DNA of 64,000 nucleotides from Alphaproteobacteria bacterium. Lineage in GTDB: Bacteria; Pseudomonadota; Alphaproteobacteria; Rhodobacterales; Rhodobacteraceae. The notes beneath the pieces are model-generated. The model was not told the origin of the DNA. It did not search any database and was given only the letters and a program-made list of their open reading frames with translations. The DNA lies in contig JAUILL010000008.1 in the NCBI GenBank assembly GCA_030433335.1, forward strand, positions 1 through 64,000. Direction: 5' to 3'. Below, piece by piece: positions 15,434 through 24,683 of this stretch (positions are counted from its first letter, which is position 1; each line of letters opens with the position of its first letter). The position numbers and the translations under genes were made by a program.

Positions 15434-16198
15434 TCACGCGTACTGGGGGCAGTCGCGCTTCATCTTGCGGACCATCGCATCGAACAAGAGAGTCGCAAAG
15501 GATGCGTTATCCTTCAGGTTCTCTGCGTCGCGGGCGCATTTTTCTTTGACCTCTTGCGGCAGGATGCTGTTCGGCCCGGGGATCGAGGACGCCGCACACT
15601 GGATTTCCGCCGCCCGCTGAACCGTCCACAGCAGCATGAAGGTCAGGGGAATGTCGGCCTCGGCCACGGCGATACCGTGGTTGCGCAGGACCAGAACGTG
15701 CTTGTCCCCCAGCGATTTCAACATGCGCTGGCGCTCGTCCGAGTAGATCGTGATCCCTTCGAAGGTGTGATAGGCCACGCGGCCATAGAGCTGAGCGCCG
15801 TAGAAGCTGTCGTGATCGATGTCGAAACCCTTCATGGTGATGGCCGACAGGGGAGTGGTGTGTGTGTGCGCCACGCAGCCCACATCGGGGCGGTTTTCGT
15901 GGATCACGCCGTGCAGGGCGAAACCGGCGGGGTTCGCGCCGTGGCCACCTTCGTCCAAGAGCTTGCCGTCCACGCCCACACGGATCAGGTTTTCAGGGGT
16001 GATTTCGTCGTAGTGCAGGCCAAAGGGGTTCACCAAGTAGGCGTGTTGTTCACCGGGCAGACGTACGGAGATGTGGTTAAAGATCAGCTCGGCCCAACCC
16101 AGATAGCTGACAAGGTGGTAAAAATCGGCCAGCTGCACGCGCAGGTCTGCTTCGGTAATGCCAGCCATCGGGTCCGCGATTTTGGTTGCAACGTTCAT
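15434..16198 (-). CDS. Class II aldolase/adducin-family protein
   Basis: The 254-residue product is a class II aldolase/adducin-fold protein. The zinc-binding pair is in HTHTTPLS, a further His is in LRNHGIAV, and the glycine-rich phosphate-loop region is in ELIFNHISVRLPG. Residues for sugar-phosphate binding are not obvious, so it may act as a decarboxylase or a lyase on a carboxylate. It is the last gene of the leftward run that begins with iacH and starts three bases after the reductase gene. It is not part of the iac gene set as I know it. Its place in the pathway is unknown. Confidence 0.8.
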   Translation of the reverse strand: MNVATKIADPMAGITEADLRVQLADFYHLVSYLGWAELIFNHISVRLPGEQHAYLVNPFGLHYDEITPENLIRVGVDGKLLDEGGHGANPAGFALHGVIHENRPDVGCVAHTHTTPLSAITMKGFDIDHDSFYGAQLYGRVAYHTFEGITIYSDERQRMLKSLGDKHVLVLRNHGIAVAEADIPLTFMLLWTVQRAAEIQCAASSIPGPNSILPQEVKEKCARDAENLKDNASFATLLFDAMVRKMKRDCPQYA

Positions 16199-16201
16199 CG
16201 G

Positions 16202-17197
16202 TTAAATCCTTTCCAGTACGGTATGTGTAAGATGTTTGGTCAAATTCTTGAGCACCGCGCCAGCGTCGGGCAGCGGCAAGGTGGGGGCGGCTTCCAACTC
16301 GGCCAGCAGGTTTGTCAGGCCGGTCATCGGCAGGCCCATTTGTGCGGCCATCGCCATGGGGGCGCGGCAGATCGCGTCCAGTTCCAGCGGGCGGCCCGCG
16401 CGGGCGTCCTGAAGCATCGAGGTTTCGAATTCCCCCGCGTCCAGGAGCAGATCTCCGAGCCACGCGTTTGGCGGCAGGTCATAGCCCATCGCCTTGGCCC
16501 AAGAGCGGAACCCGTCGGCGATGCCAAAGGCGATGGTGCGCAAGGCCTCGTTCCGCCCGATCTCCGCCAGCGAGCAGCCCACCAGAGCGGACAGGGGGTT
16601 GGTGGCCACATTGGCCAGTAGCTTAACCAGAACCTTGGTGCGGATGGTGTCGGTCACGTCAGTGCGAACGCCCGCCGCGTTCAGCGCCTGAACCAAGGGG
16701 CCAAGGTCCCCGCCCTGCCCTGCAGCCCGCCCCAGCGACAGCGTCGGCGTGTTCGAAGAGACAGCCACCCCGTCCGCACCGGTTTGCACAGTCATCAACA
16801 GGACCGCCCCCAGCACCCGTTCGCGGTTCAGGCGGGCCAGATCTCCGGTCGGGTCGGTGAACGGCGCAGGCTGGTCAAAGAACCAGAACGGCAACCCGTT
16901 CACCATCGGAATCACCCACGTGTCCGGCCCGATCCCCGCCGCATTGGCCGCCAGAGCCACGCCCAAATCCTGCGATTTCACGGTCACGAACACGGCGTCC
17001 ATCGGCTCGATCAGGGCAGTGACAGCCTGCACAGGCGCGCGGTGGATGGTGCCACGATCATCCAGCGCCACCCCTTCGGCGCGGATACGCTCCAGCCGCG
17101 CGCCACGGGCCACAACAGTCACATCCAGTCCGGCCGAAGCCAACAGCGCGGCCATGGCGGTGCCGATATTTCCGGCACCGATGATTGCTAGTCTCAT
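16202..17197 (-). CDS. 2-Dehydropantoate 2-reductase-like (ketopantoate reductase family)
   Basis: The 331-residue product has the N-terminal Rossmann motif GAGNIG (residues 7-12), followed by VVARGARL with an Arg that favours NADPH. The helical C-terminal domain of the PanE/ApbA family includes KLLANVATNPLSALVG. Pantothenate synthesis is unlikely here because it sits between the TRAP transporter and the aldolase-like gene in a catabolic operon. Reduction of a 2-keto acid arising from side-chain metabolism is a reasonable guess. The start is 15 bases after dctM. Confidence 0.75.
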   Translation of the reverse strand: MRLAIIGAGNIGTAMAALLASAGLDVTVVARGARLERIRAEGVALDDRGTIHRAPVQAVTALIEPMDAVFVTVKSQDLGVALAANAAGIGPDTWVIPMVNGLPFWFFDQPAPFTDPTGDLARLNRERVLGAVLLMTVQTGADGVAVSSNTPTLSLGRAAGQGGDLGPLVQALNAAGVRTDVTDTIRTKVLVKLLANVATNPLSALVGCSLAEIGRNEALRTIAFGIADGFRSWAKAMGYDLPPNAWLGDLLLDAGEFETSMLQDARAGRPLELDAICRAPMAMAAQMGLPMTGLTNLLAELEAAPTLPLPDAGAVLKNLTKHLTHTVLERI

Positions 17198-17212
17198 GAA
17201 ATCTCTCCGCTT

Positions 17213-18505
17213 TTATCCGGCCGTGTGCGCCAGCAGCAGGACCAACCCCGGCAAGGCCGTCAGCAGCCCGACCCGCAGCAGGTCCATCGCGACGAACGGC
17301 CCCAGCCCTTTGAAGATCGTGCCCAATCGCACATCCGGCACCACCGACCGCAGGACAAAGGCGTTCATGCCGACGGGGGGCGTGATGTAGGAAATCTCGG
17401 TGACCATGACCACGAAGATGCCGAACCAGATCAGGTCAAACCCTTGGGCCGCCACGATGGGATAGAACACCGGCACGGTCAGCATGATCATCGACAGGCT
17501 TTCCAGCACGCAGCCCAGAACCAGATAGATGCACAGGATCACCAGAATGGTCATCATCGGCGTGGCGCCAAAGGTGCTAAGGAAACTCTGGATGTCGTTC
17601 GTCATGCCCGACATATTGACGTAGTTGGTAAAGGTCAGCGCGCCGAACAGGATAAAGAACATCATGGCGGTGGTCTTCATCGTGTCGAGCAGCACCTGAA
17701 ACAGCCCCTCGATGGTAAAGCGGCCCGACAGAACGACCAGCAGCAGCGCGCCGCCCGCGCCCATGCCCGCGCTTTCGGTGGGGGTGAAGACGCCGAGGTA
17801 AATCCCGCCCATGACAAAGGCGAAGAGGATCAGCGCACCCAACGTGCCCTTCAGTGCCGCCAAACGGTCCCGCAGGGGCAGCTTGGGCTCGACCGGAAGG
17901 TCCAGACCCTGCCACTTGATCGAAATGCGCACGGCGATCGAATAGAACAGCACACCCAGCACACCGGGGATCAGCCCCGCAAGGAACAGCTTGCCGATGT
18001 CCTGCTGGGTCATGATGCCGTAGAACACCAGAATGACCGAGGGCGGGATCAGGATGCCAAGGGTGCCACCCGCCGCGATCGAGGCCGTGGACAGCTGGTC
18101 CGGATAGCCGAATTTCCGCATTGAGGGCAGCGCGATCCGAGTCATGGTCGCCGCCGTCGCCATCGACGAACCGCATACCGAACTGAATGCGCCGCAGGCG
18201 ATGACGGTGGCCGTGGCCAGCCCGCCTTTGCGGTGGCGCAGCCAGGCGTAGGCGGACTTGTACAGTTCTTCGGCGATGCCGGACTGGACCACAAAGTTCC
18301 CCATCATCAGGAACAGCGGCAGCACCGACAGGGAATAATCCCGGCCGTTGTCGAAAAACGCGGACCCCAGCAAAGACAGCGCCGGGGTCCACCCGATGAT
18401 CGAGGCCACCCCGACCAAGCCAACCCCCGCTAGCGACAGGGAAATCGGCACGCCGCAGAGCAACAGGCCCATGACGATCGCCATGCCAATTGGCCAGTGT
18501 TCCAT
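17213..18505 (-). CDS. dctM: TRAP transporter large membrane subunit
   Basis: ATG 18505 follows GGAG and lies two bases after the dctQ stop; the longer open frame to 18739 is only the shadow of dctQ. The 430-residue product has about 12 membrane segments with the DctM-type repeats (for example ATMTRIALPSMRKFGYP, IPPSVILVFYGI, TEISYITPPVG). It forms the sodium-coupled transport channel of a TRAP system. It lies in the same operon as iacCDEFG, so it probably imports the auxin or a related aromatic acid. Confidence 0.9.
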   Translation of the reverse strand: MEHWPIGMAIVMGLLLCGVPISLSLAGVGLVGVASIIGWTPALSLLGSAFFDNGRDYSLSVLPLFLMMGNFVVQSGIAEELYKSAYAWLRHRKGGLATATVIACGAFSSVCGSSMATAATMTRIALPSMRKFGYPDQLSTASIAAGGTLGILIPPSVILVFYGIMTQQDIGKLFLAGLIPGVLGVLFYSIAVRISIKWQGLDLPVEPKLPLRDRLAALKGTLGALILFAFVMGGIYLGVFTPTESAGMGAGGALLLVVLSGRFTIEGLFQVLLDTMKTTAMMFFILFGALTFTNYVNMSGMTNDIQSFLSTFGATPMMTILVILCIYLVLGCVLESLSMIMLTVPVFYPIVAAQGFDLIWFGIFVVMVTEISYITPPVGMNAFVLRSVVPDVRLGTIFKGLGPFVAMDLLRVGLLTALPGLVLLLAHTAG

Positions 18506-18507
18506 CG

Positions 18508-19050
18508 TTATTTCTCCGCTTTCAGCCAGAGGACCAGACGGCGCAGAGGCACCCAAGCCGTCAGAAGCGCGCCAGCAACCGTGCAGATCGCACAGAAATA
18601 CCCCAAGGGGGCAATCGGCAGCCCCAAGGTCTGCGAGGCCCCGCCATAGCTGGCGAACTGCGCCGCATAGACCCAGATCCGCCAAGCCACAATCAGCAGA
18701 ACCCCTGCCCCTGCAATGCCCGTGATCGCCAGCCGCCACGGGTGTATCCAGCGCGGCATGTGGTCAGTGATCAGATCGACCGTGACGTGTTCGTTGTCCA
18801 TTGAGACGGCAGGCAGTCCCAGAAAGATGGTCGCGGCCAGCAGCATCTCGGTCAGCTCTGCCGCACCGGGAAGCGGCGAATTGAACAGATAGCGCCCGAC
18901 CACATCCACCACGGTGATCCCCATCATGCTGAGCAGCAAAAGCCCCCCGATCACCGCCAAAATCGTGCGCGGCTTGGGGACCGAGATCCCCGCCGGCAGC
19001 ACTCTAGCTGCCGGCAGTTCTGATTGATGGAGAGAGGTGACAGGCTTCAT
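18508..19050 (-). CDS. dctQ: TRAP transporter small membrane subunit
   Basis: The 180-residue product has four membrane helices. These include the DctQ signature region between helices 1 and 2 (VDVVGRYLFNSPLPGAAELTE) and LGLPAVSMDNEHVTVDLI. The N-terminus is extended by about 30 polar residues. The gene overlaps dctP by four bases (ATGA) and is followed closely by dctM, so the three subunits are made together. Confidence 0.9.
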   Translation of the reverse strand: MKPVTSLHQSELPAARVLPAGISVPKPRTILAVIGGLLLLSMMGITVVDVVGRYLFNSPLPGAAELTEMLLAATIFLGLPAVSMDNEHVTVDLITDHMPRWIHPWRLAITGIAGAGVLLIVAWRIWVYAAQFASYGGASQTLGLPIAPLGYFCAICTVAGALLTAWVPLRRLVLWLKAEK

Positions 19051-20078
19051 TCGCCTGCGGCTTTCATTTCCGCGCTGGCGGCTTCGATTTCGGCCTTGAA
19101 CGCGGCATAGGCAGCGTCCGCATCAATGCCTGCCTCGGCGACCTCGGCCAGCTTGGCTTGGATCACGGGCGACAGCGCCTCTTCCCACGCGGCCAGTTGC
19201 ACGTCAGAGGCCGGAGTGATCGCGATCTCCCCATCCATTGCCGCCTTGCCCGCAGCGTCCGCGCGGTCCCACATTTGGCCAGCCATGCGGGCTAGTGCTT
19301 CGCCGGTGACGCTGTCGATCTGGGCTTGCTCTTCGGGGCTCAGGCTTTCCCATTTGGCTTTGTTCATCACCACGTAGAACGAGGTATTGTACAGGCCGCC
19401 GGGCACCGAGACGCCCACATCCAGCTGCGGGATCAGCTTGAAGAAGTTCACGGATTCATAGGGGAACAGGATGCCGTCCGCGACCCCTTGGCTGAGGAGT
19501 TCATAGGCCTTGGAGGACGGCCCCTCGACCGGAACGGCACCCAGTTCGGTGGCAACTGTGTGCACGATCCCGCCGCCCACACGCAGCTTCTGCCCCTTGA
19601 GCAGATCGACCGAGGACGGGTCCGCCGAGGTTTTCAGGAAAATCTCGCCGGGGCCGTGGGTAAAGACACCCAGCACCTTGACCTGATCATATTCACCCGC
19701 GCCCTTCAGGGTCTTGTCGAACATGCGCCAATACGCGACTGAGATCGCCTCGGCACTGTTCCCGAGGAAGGGCAGTTCGGCGAGGTTGGTGGTCTTGAAC
19801 CGGCCGGGACTGTAGCCCTGCACGCCGAATGTGATGTCCGCCACGCCGTTCACCGCGAAATCGAAATGGGCGGGGGGCGGCCCGAGGGGGGCGGGCAGGA
19901 TGCTGGCGGTCACTTCGCCGCCCGTTGCCTCAGCAATCGCTTCGGTCATGGGCACAATCACCTCGGACACCAGCGGGTGCGACGGTGGCAGCCAGTTCGC
20001 CACGGTCAGGGTGGTTTGCGCGCTGGCAGGCAGTGCGGCGGCAAGCGCCAGAAGGCTGGCAGAAATCAGTTTATTCAT
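19047..20078 (-). CDS. dctP: TRAP transporter substrate-binding protein
   Basis: The 343-residue product starts with a signal peptide (NKLISASLLALAAALPASAQ) and is a DctP-type periplasmic binding protein. WLPPSHPLVSE lies near the N-terminus. The conserved substrate-contact segment includes KLRVGGGIVHTVATELGA, where the usual Arg that binds a carboxylate is R170 or a neighbour. It starts 61 bases after iacG. A carboxylate ligand is expected for this family, and indole-3-acetate or a related aromatic acid would suit the operon. Confidence 0.85.
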   Translation of the reverse strand: MNKLISASLLALAAALPASAQTTLTVANWLPPSHPLVSEVIVPMTEAIAEATGGEVTASILPAPLGPPPAHFDFAVNGVADITFGVQGYSPGRFKTTNLAELPFLGNSAEAISVAYWRMFDKTLKGAGEYDQVKVLGVFTHGPGEIFLKTSADPSSVDLLKGQKLRVGGGIVHTVATELGAVPVEGPSSKAYELLSQGVADGILFPYESVNFFKLIPQLDVGVSVPGGLYNTSFYVVMNKAKWESLSPEEQAQIDSVTGEALARMAGQMWDRADAAGKAAMDGEIAITPASDVQLAAWEEALSPVIQAKLAEVAEAGIDADAAYAAFKAEIEAASAEMKAAGE

Positions 20079-20139
20079 AGTGCGTTTCCCTGTTTTAAAA
20101 TTTCCTGAGATGGATCTGCGCGCGGTTCTGCGCCGCGCT

Positions 20140-20634
20140 TCAGACAGCGATTTGAGGCAGATGGTGGAACTGGCGCCCGAACCACATCAGGCCCGAAGCG
20201 TCGCCCTCGGTCAGGGCGATATCCTCGACCTGACAGAAGAAAACCGAGTGGGTGCCGATGACCTCGCGGTTGATGATCCGGCAGTCAAAGGCGGCGACCG
20301 CATCGTCCAGAACGGGCGCTCCGGTGGCGCGGGTGGTCCAGCCGCCTTGGGCGAACCGGTCCCCATCGCATTGGCCTGCGAACTGGCCAGAAAGGTCACG
20401 GTGGCGCGGACCCAGAACGTTCACGCACAGCACCCCGTTCTGCACAAACAGATCGTGGCTGCGGTTGCGGGTGTTGACGCAGACCAGCAGCGTCGGCGGC
20501 GTATCGGTGACAGAGCACACAGCCGATGCGGTCATCCCGTGCCGCCCCGCCTGCCCGTCCGTGGTCAGGACGGTGACGGCGGCGCCCAAACGGCTCATGC
20601 CCTTGCGGAATAGGTTCTGCATGGCGGCCCCCAT
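20140..20634 (-). CDS. iacG: Flavin reductase, IacG-type
   Basis: ATG 20634 overlaps the iacF stop (TGATG); the longer frame to 20793 is a shadow of iacF. The 164-residue product belongs to the flavin-reductase (HpaC/DIM6) family: VTVLTTDG, GRHGMTASAVCSVT and PPTLLVCVN at the N-terminal half, and GTHSVFFCQVEDI near the end. It would supply reduced FMN or FAD to the monooxygenase IacA in the first step of indole-3-acetate oxidation. Confidence 0.85.
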   Translation of the reverse strand: MGAAMQNLFRKGMSRLGAAVTVLTTDGQAGRHGMTASAVCSVTDTPPTLLVCVNTRNRSHDLFVQNGVLCVNVLGPRHRDLSGQFAGQCDGDRFAQGGWTTRATGAPVLDDAVAAFDCRIINREVIGTHSVFFCQVEDIALTEGDASGLMWFGRQFHHLPQIAV

Positions 20635-21599
20635 CAGATGTCCAGCACCAGCCGGACCGAGCAAGCCCGCGAGCAGCAGGCGCAAATCATCTCGCTCTCT
20701 TCGCGTTCTTCCTCGGTCAGGAACTGGTCGCGGTGATCGATTTCGCCCTCGAGAACACCGGTCACGCAGGTGCCACAGATGCCTTCTTCGCATTTGACCT
20801 CGATCTTTACACCTTCGCGGGCCAAAGCCTTGGCGATGGTCTCGTCCGGCCCGACAGTCACAGTGATCCCAGATTGCGCCGCGACCACTTCGAATGTCTC
20901 GCCCGAGGCATCCACATCCGCGCTAAAATATTCGCGGTGCACATTTTTTTGACGGTGCCCGGCATTTTCTGCCGTCTGGATCACCCAGTCCATATATCCT
21001 GCGGGGCCGCAAACGTAGATGTGCGTACCGGCATCCGGTGCAGGCAGCGCCGCTTGCAAATCCAAGGGGGCCGAGTCGTCGTGATGCACCACAATCCGGT
21101 CCTTGAACGGGGCGGTTTCGATCAAATCGGCAAAGGCCATCCGGTCCGCCGAGCGGGTGCAATAATGCAGGGTGAACTCCGCGCCCTTGGCATGAAGTTC
21201 CCACGCCATCGCCAGCATCGGGGTCACGCCGATCCCGCCGCCGAACAGAACGGTCTTCTGCGCCGAATGGTCCAGCGCAAAGTGGTTGCGCGGCCCCTCA
21301 ACATGGACCTTTTCGCCCGCCTTCACCAATTGGTGCAGCGCGATTGATCCCCCTCGGCTGGCCGGATCGCGCAGGATACCCAAGCGCCAAGCCGAGCGGT
21401 CCGTGGGATCTCCGGCCAGCGAATACTGGCGCCAAAGCGGGCCTTCGGGGGTGTCTACCAACAGGTCGATGTGCGCGCCTGCGGTGACCTCGGGCAGCGG
21501 GCCGTCGGCGGTCAGGGTCAGGCGCATGATGTCGCCGCGATCGTCCAGCCGTTCGGCAACGGTCAGGACTAAGGGCGTGGTGTCGTGCATGTCCTTCAT
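20634..21599 (-). CDS. iacF: Oxygenase reductase with C-terminal [2Fe-2S] domain, IacF-type
   Basis: The 321-residue product has the phthalate-dioxygenase-reductase order. A flavin domain comes first (RQYSLAG, about residue 58). An NAD domain follows (GGIGVTPMLAMA, CGPAGYM). The C-terminal plant-type ferredoxin domain has CEEGICGTC plus a last Cys in CACCSRAC. It passes electrons from NADH to the Rieske oxygenase encoded upstream (IacCD). It starts three bases after iacE. VanB- and PobB-type reductases share this architecture; the neighbours decide the name. Confidence 0.9.
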   Translation of the reverse strand: MKDMHDTTPLVLTVAERLDDRGDIMRLTLTADGPLPEVTAGAHIDLLVDTPEGPLWRQYSLAGDPTDRSAWRLGILRDPASRGGSIALHQLVKAGEKVHVEGPRNHFALDHSAQKTVLFGGGIGVTPMLAMAWELHAKGAEFTLHYCTRSADRMAFADLIETAPFKDRIVVHHDDSAPLDLQAALPAPDAGTHIYVCGPAGYMDWVIQTAENAGHRQKNVHREYFSADVDASGETFEVVAAQSGITVTVGPDETIAKALAREGVKIEVKCEEGICGTCVTGVLEGEIDHRDQFLTEEEREESEMICACCSRACSVRLVLDI

Positions 21600-21602
21600 G
21601 GC

Positions 21603-22364
21603 TTACCTCATGTACAGGCCGCCGTTCACGTCCCAGCAGGCGCCAGTGGTGAAACCGGCGTCGGGGGCGCACAGCATGGCCACCATTTTCGCAACAAATT
21701 CAGGGCGTCCGAGCTGCCCCACGGGGATACCGGCCAAGAAGCCTTCCATCCGGTCCTCGGGGACGATCCCGTGCACCATGGGCGTGTCCATCGGACCGGG
21801 CGAAATCGCGTTCACCGTCACGCCAAAGGGGGCCAGATCGCGGGCAAAGACCTTGGTTAATGTCAGGATTGCTCCCTTGGAGGCCGCGTAGTGCGCCCCC
21901 GTGGCCGTTCCGCCGTTCTGCCCCGCAAGGCTGGCCATGTTCACGATACGGCCATAGCCGCGTTCCTTGAAATGGCGGCCAAAGGTCTGGCATCCGGCGA
22001 AACACCCGCCCGCGTTCACGGCCATGACGGTGTTGAACTCGGCCGGGTCAATCTCCAGCACGGGGCGGGCCTGGGTCATGGCGGCGTTGTTCACCAGAAC
22101 TTCGGCGCTGCCCCAGCGGTCGATCACCTTGTCCAGAACGGTCTGGAAATCGGCGGGGTTGGCCACGTCCAGCGTCGCCGTCACAGCCGTTTCCCCCGCC
22201 AGATCCAGCTCCGAGGCCAGCGCGCCAGCCGCCTCCTGATCCAGATCGGTGATCACCACGCGAAAGCCTGCGGCGTGCAAGGCACGGGTGGCGATGGCGC
22301 CAAAACCCTTGGCGCCCCCCGTGATCACGGCCGTCTGGATAACATCCGGCAACGGCGCCCCCAT
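21603..22364 (-). CDS. iacE: Short-chain dehydrogenase, IacE-type
   Basis: The 253-residue product is a classical SDR with TGGAKGFG (residues 15-22), Asp at the end of strand 2 (ITDLD, so NAD(H) is preferred), NNAA, and the Tyr-Lys pair in HYAASKG. The start overlaps the stop of iacD (TGATG). In the iac pathway an SDR works early, on hydroxylated indole-acetate intermediates. A cis-diol dehydrogenase role after the Rieske step would also fit by family. Confidence 0.85.
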   Translation of the reverse strand: MGAPLPDVIQTAVITGGAKGFGAIATRALHAAGFRVVITDLDQEAAGALASELDLAGETAVTATLDVANPADFQTVLDKVIDRWGSAEVLVNNAAMTQARPVLEIDPAEFNTVMAVNAGGCFAGCQTFGRHFKERGYGRIVNMASLAGQNGGTATGAHYAASKGAILTLTKVFARDLAPFGVTVNAISPGPMDTPMVHGIVPEDRMEGFLAGIPVGQLGRPEFVAKMVAMLCAPDAGFTTGACWDVNGGLYMR

Positions 22365-22858
22365 CAGAACAGATAGCTGATCGAGGTCAGCATCCCATCG
22401 CTGTTCAGAAGGCGGATGATCTTGTCATGGATCTTCAGGCCCTCTTCGGTTTGCTCCAGCTTCCATGTGACGTTCATGGCAAAGCTGCGCTGGCGGCCGA
22501 ACTTGTCCTCCGTGACGTGCTGCGCGGCGCGGACGGTGATCAGGCTGCCTTCGACGCTGTCGATTACGATGCGCGAAACCGTACGCACGGATTCCGCCGG
22601 CGGCGCGGCCGAGATCGAGAAACCACCCTGCAACCGCTTGACCCGCATGTCGCGCATCAGGGCGTTGTCATAGGCGATGTTCAGGGTGTTGGCGAAATCG
22701 TCGCCCTGCTTGTCCACGGGGATCACGTAGTGGCCCGATCCGGTCCACAGTTGCAGCCACTGGTCGTATTCCTTGGCGTCCAGCAGGTCCGCTTCCATCC
22801 ACAGGAATTCGGTGATCGCGGCCAGATTTACGTCGGTTTGCGCAGGGAAATCTTTCAT
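22364..22858 (-). CDS. iacD: Ring-hydroxylating dioxygenase small (beta) subunit, IacD-type
   Basis: ATG 22858 overlaps the stop of iacC (ATGA) and is preferred over the longer frame. The 164-residue product has the cone-shaped NTF2-like fold of RHO beta subunits: FLWMEADLLDAKEYDQWLQL at the start and FGRQRSFAMNVTWKLEQ later. It has no cofactor and is structural in the alpha3beta3 oxygenase. Pairing with iacC and location within the full iac set support the name. Confidence 0.9.
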   Translation of the reverse strand: MKDFPAQTDVNLAAITEFLWMEADLLDAKEYDQWLQLWTGSGHYVIPVDKQGDDFANTLNIAYDNALMRDMRVKRLQGGFSISAAPPAESVRTVSRIVIDSVEGSLITVRAAQHVTEDKFGRQRSFAMNVTWKLEQTEEGLKIHDKIIRLLNSDGMLTSISYLF

Positions 22859-24129
22859 TGTTCCATCACCTTCTTCCACATTTTATAGGCAGAGCGCATG
22901 CCGGTCTCGGCGCTGATGTCGCCTACGGGCAGGCCATTGTCCGATGCCTTTTCCAGACCCAGACCACGGTTCACCATGACGTCGATATCCTCGCCACCAC
23001 CGGCAGAACCGCGCTGGACGCGTTCCCACACTTCGGCATCATCGGGCGAGCCAAAGCCCATCGGCCCTTGGAAGTGCTCGTGAATGCGCATCCGCATCTG
23101 GTTTGCTGCCGCAGGGCCACCGTCCATGCCGATCGCGATGTGGCGGATTTCGGTTTCGTGCACCGACACGGGGCGCAGAATGCGGAAGAACGACAGCGAA
23201 CACGCCGCATTCGGGAAGAGGTTCAGGTTGAACCCGCAGCCCCCCACAGCGCGGACCAAGCGGCGCACCTGCGCCTCGTCGTAGTCCTTGCGCAGGTCTT
23301 CGGCCAATTCAGCGAACCGCTCGGGGATCGGAGCGCCGTCGTCGTTATCCAGATCAATGAATTCGGGCATCATCACCATGACCGAGTGGCCATTCCCAAG
23401 GTCTTCGACATAGCCGTCATCGTCGTCCATGAAGCTGAACGTCTCGGTCGCCTCGCCATCAAGAGATTGCAGGAAACTCTTGTGAACAATGGGGAAATGG
23501 TAGGCGTCAGTGGTGTTCTCCAACTGGATTTTCCAGTTCATCGGCACCTTGAACTGATGCTCGCCCAAGGTTTTGACCGGATAGCCGCCGCCCTGCTTCA
23601 TGAACAGTTTGATCCACGGCTTGGCGTTGCCAAGGAAGTCCTCCAGCGGCTCCACATCCATGTTGTAGGATGCAAAGATCATCCCTTCGAAGATGCCGAC
23701 TTTCAGTTGCTTCAGGCCGAACTCTTTCTTATCGAAGTCGGTGTTGTAACCCTTGGTGTAGGGGATCGCGCGCAGCTCGCCGTTCAGGGCATAGCCCCAG
23801 CCGTGATAGGGGCACTGGAAGGACGAGGTCTTGCCCTTCTTGATCTCGCACACGGTCGCGGCGCGGTGGCGGCAGCGGTTTACCAGAACGTGGATTTCCC
23901 CCTTGCGGTCGCGGGAAATGATCACCGGCTGCAGGCCCACATGGCTGAGTTTGAAGCTGCCCTTGTCCGGCACTTCGGATGTGTGGCCGACCCAGACCCA
24001 GACCTTGCCAAAGATCTTTTCCATCTCTTCGTTGAACAGCGCGGGGTCTTCGTACATCGGGGTTTTCACGCGGTCGTTCAGCACCAGATCATCGGTGCCG
24101 ATGCCGCCGGGGGTTTGGTCAAGAGACAT
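22855..24129 (-). CDS. iacC: Rieske ring-hydroxylating dioxygenase large (alpha) subunit, IacC-type
   Basis: The 424-residue product has the Rieske cluster ligands C86-x-H88 (CRHRA) and C106-x2-H109 (CPYHGW). The mononuclear iron site is D208-x2-H211-x4-H216 (DAYHFPIVH), where D208 also bridges electron transfer between subunits. Length and motifs match benzoate/anthranilate/salicylate-type oxygenases, and IacC belongs to that group. It would hydroxylate an aromatic intermediate so that catechol is released at the end of the auxin pathway. It starts 17 bases after iacI, with iacD and iacF close behind to complete the enzyme. Confidence 0.9.
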   Translation of the reverse strand: MSLDQTPGGIGTDDLVLNDRVKTPMYEDPALFNEEMEKIFGKVWVWVGHTSEVPDKGSFKLSHVGLQPVIISRDRKGEIHVLVNRCRHRAATVCEIKKGKTSSFQCPYHGWGYALNGELRAIPYTKGYNTDFDKKEFGLKQLKVGIFEGMIFASYNMDVEPLEDFLGNAKPWIKLFMKQGGGYPVKTLGEHQFKVPMNWKIQLENTTDAYHFPIVHKSFLQSLDGEATETFSFMDDDDGYVEDLGNGHSVMVMMPEFIDLDNDDGAPIPERFAELAEDLRKDYDEAQVRRLVRAVGGCGFNLNLFPNAACSLSFFRILRPVSVHETEIRHIAIGMDGGPAAANQMRMRIHEHFQGPMGFGSPDDAEVWERVQRGSAGGGEDIDVMVNRGLGLEKASDNGLPVGDISAETGMRSAYKMWKKVMEQ

Positions 24130-24146
24130 CGGTTTGTCCTATTGGT

Positions 24147-24683
24147 TCAGTCCGCAGCCACAGGCGCAGACGGGGTTGGAGCGGGAATTTGCACGGGTTG
24201 GTTCCAGTCGGACACGGACCGCGCATAAAGGTTTCGGGTGGTAAAGCGGTGCATCCGCCACGCGCCGTCTTGACGGGCAAAGGTGATCACCAGCCGCGCC
24301 GCCATCACAAAGGATTGCCCATCGTGAAAGGTCGGCGTTTGCAGCATGATCCAGCGTCCGGTCTTGGTGCCGTCCGCGTTGTGGGACAGCGCCTCTGCGG
24401 TCAGGAAATGCGCGTTCATGGCGAAATGCGGGGGCGTGGTGCAGAAGCCCGCCATCCAGTCTATGATCGCCTGACGGCCACGGTGCGCGCCAAAGTCGGC
24501 CTCGTACCGCTCACCGGCACCGGACCAGATGGCGTCCGTGGTGAACAGCGCCCCAAGCGCGGTCAGGTCCGTGTCCGCATCCAGCCGGTCGCAAATGTCC
24601 ATGTAATCGGACAGGCAGCGGCGGCAGGCGGCTTCGGCCTCTAGGGCGTCCAGACGGGACAGGATGGCGGTCAGATCACTCAC
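24147..24683 (-). CDS. iacI: SnoaL/NTF2-like protein, IacI-type
   Basis: GTG 24683 overlaps the stop of iacB (GTGA); the extra 35 codons of the longer frame are a shadow of iacB. The 178-residue product is an NTF2-like (SnoaL) cone: YMDICDRLDADTDLTALGALF, WSGAGERYEADFGAHRG, FARQDGAWRMHRF. Such proteins act as isomerases or small hydrolases, or resemble oxygenase beta subunits. IacI in the described auxin cluster is a small protein of this kind with no settled activity. Confidence 0.75.
   Translation of the reverse strand: MSDLTAILSRLDALEAEAACRRCLSDYMDICDRLDADTDLTALGALFTTDAIWSGAGERYEADFGAHRGRQAIIDWMAGFCTTPPHFAMNAHFLTAEALSHNADGTKTGRWIMLQTPTFHDGQSFVMAARLVITFARQDGAWRMHRFTTRNLYARSVSDWNQPVQIPAPTPSAPVAAD

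Noticed and set aside
17213-18739. A longer DctM with 78 more N-terminal residues
   Set aside because: The extra residues are an out-of-frame reading of dctQ; ATG 18505 has a ribosome site and suits the family.
22858-24228. A 456-codon open frame opposite iacC
   Set aside because: The antisense of the Rieske alpha subunit, whose ligands and length are intact on the other strand.
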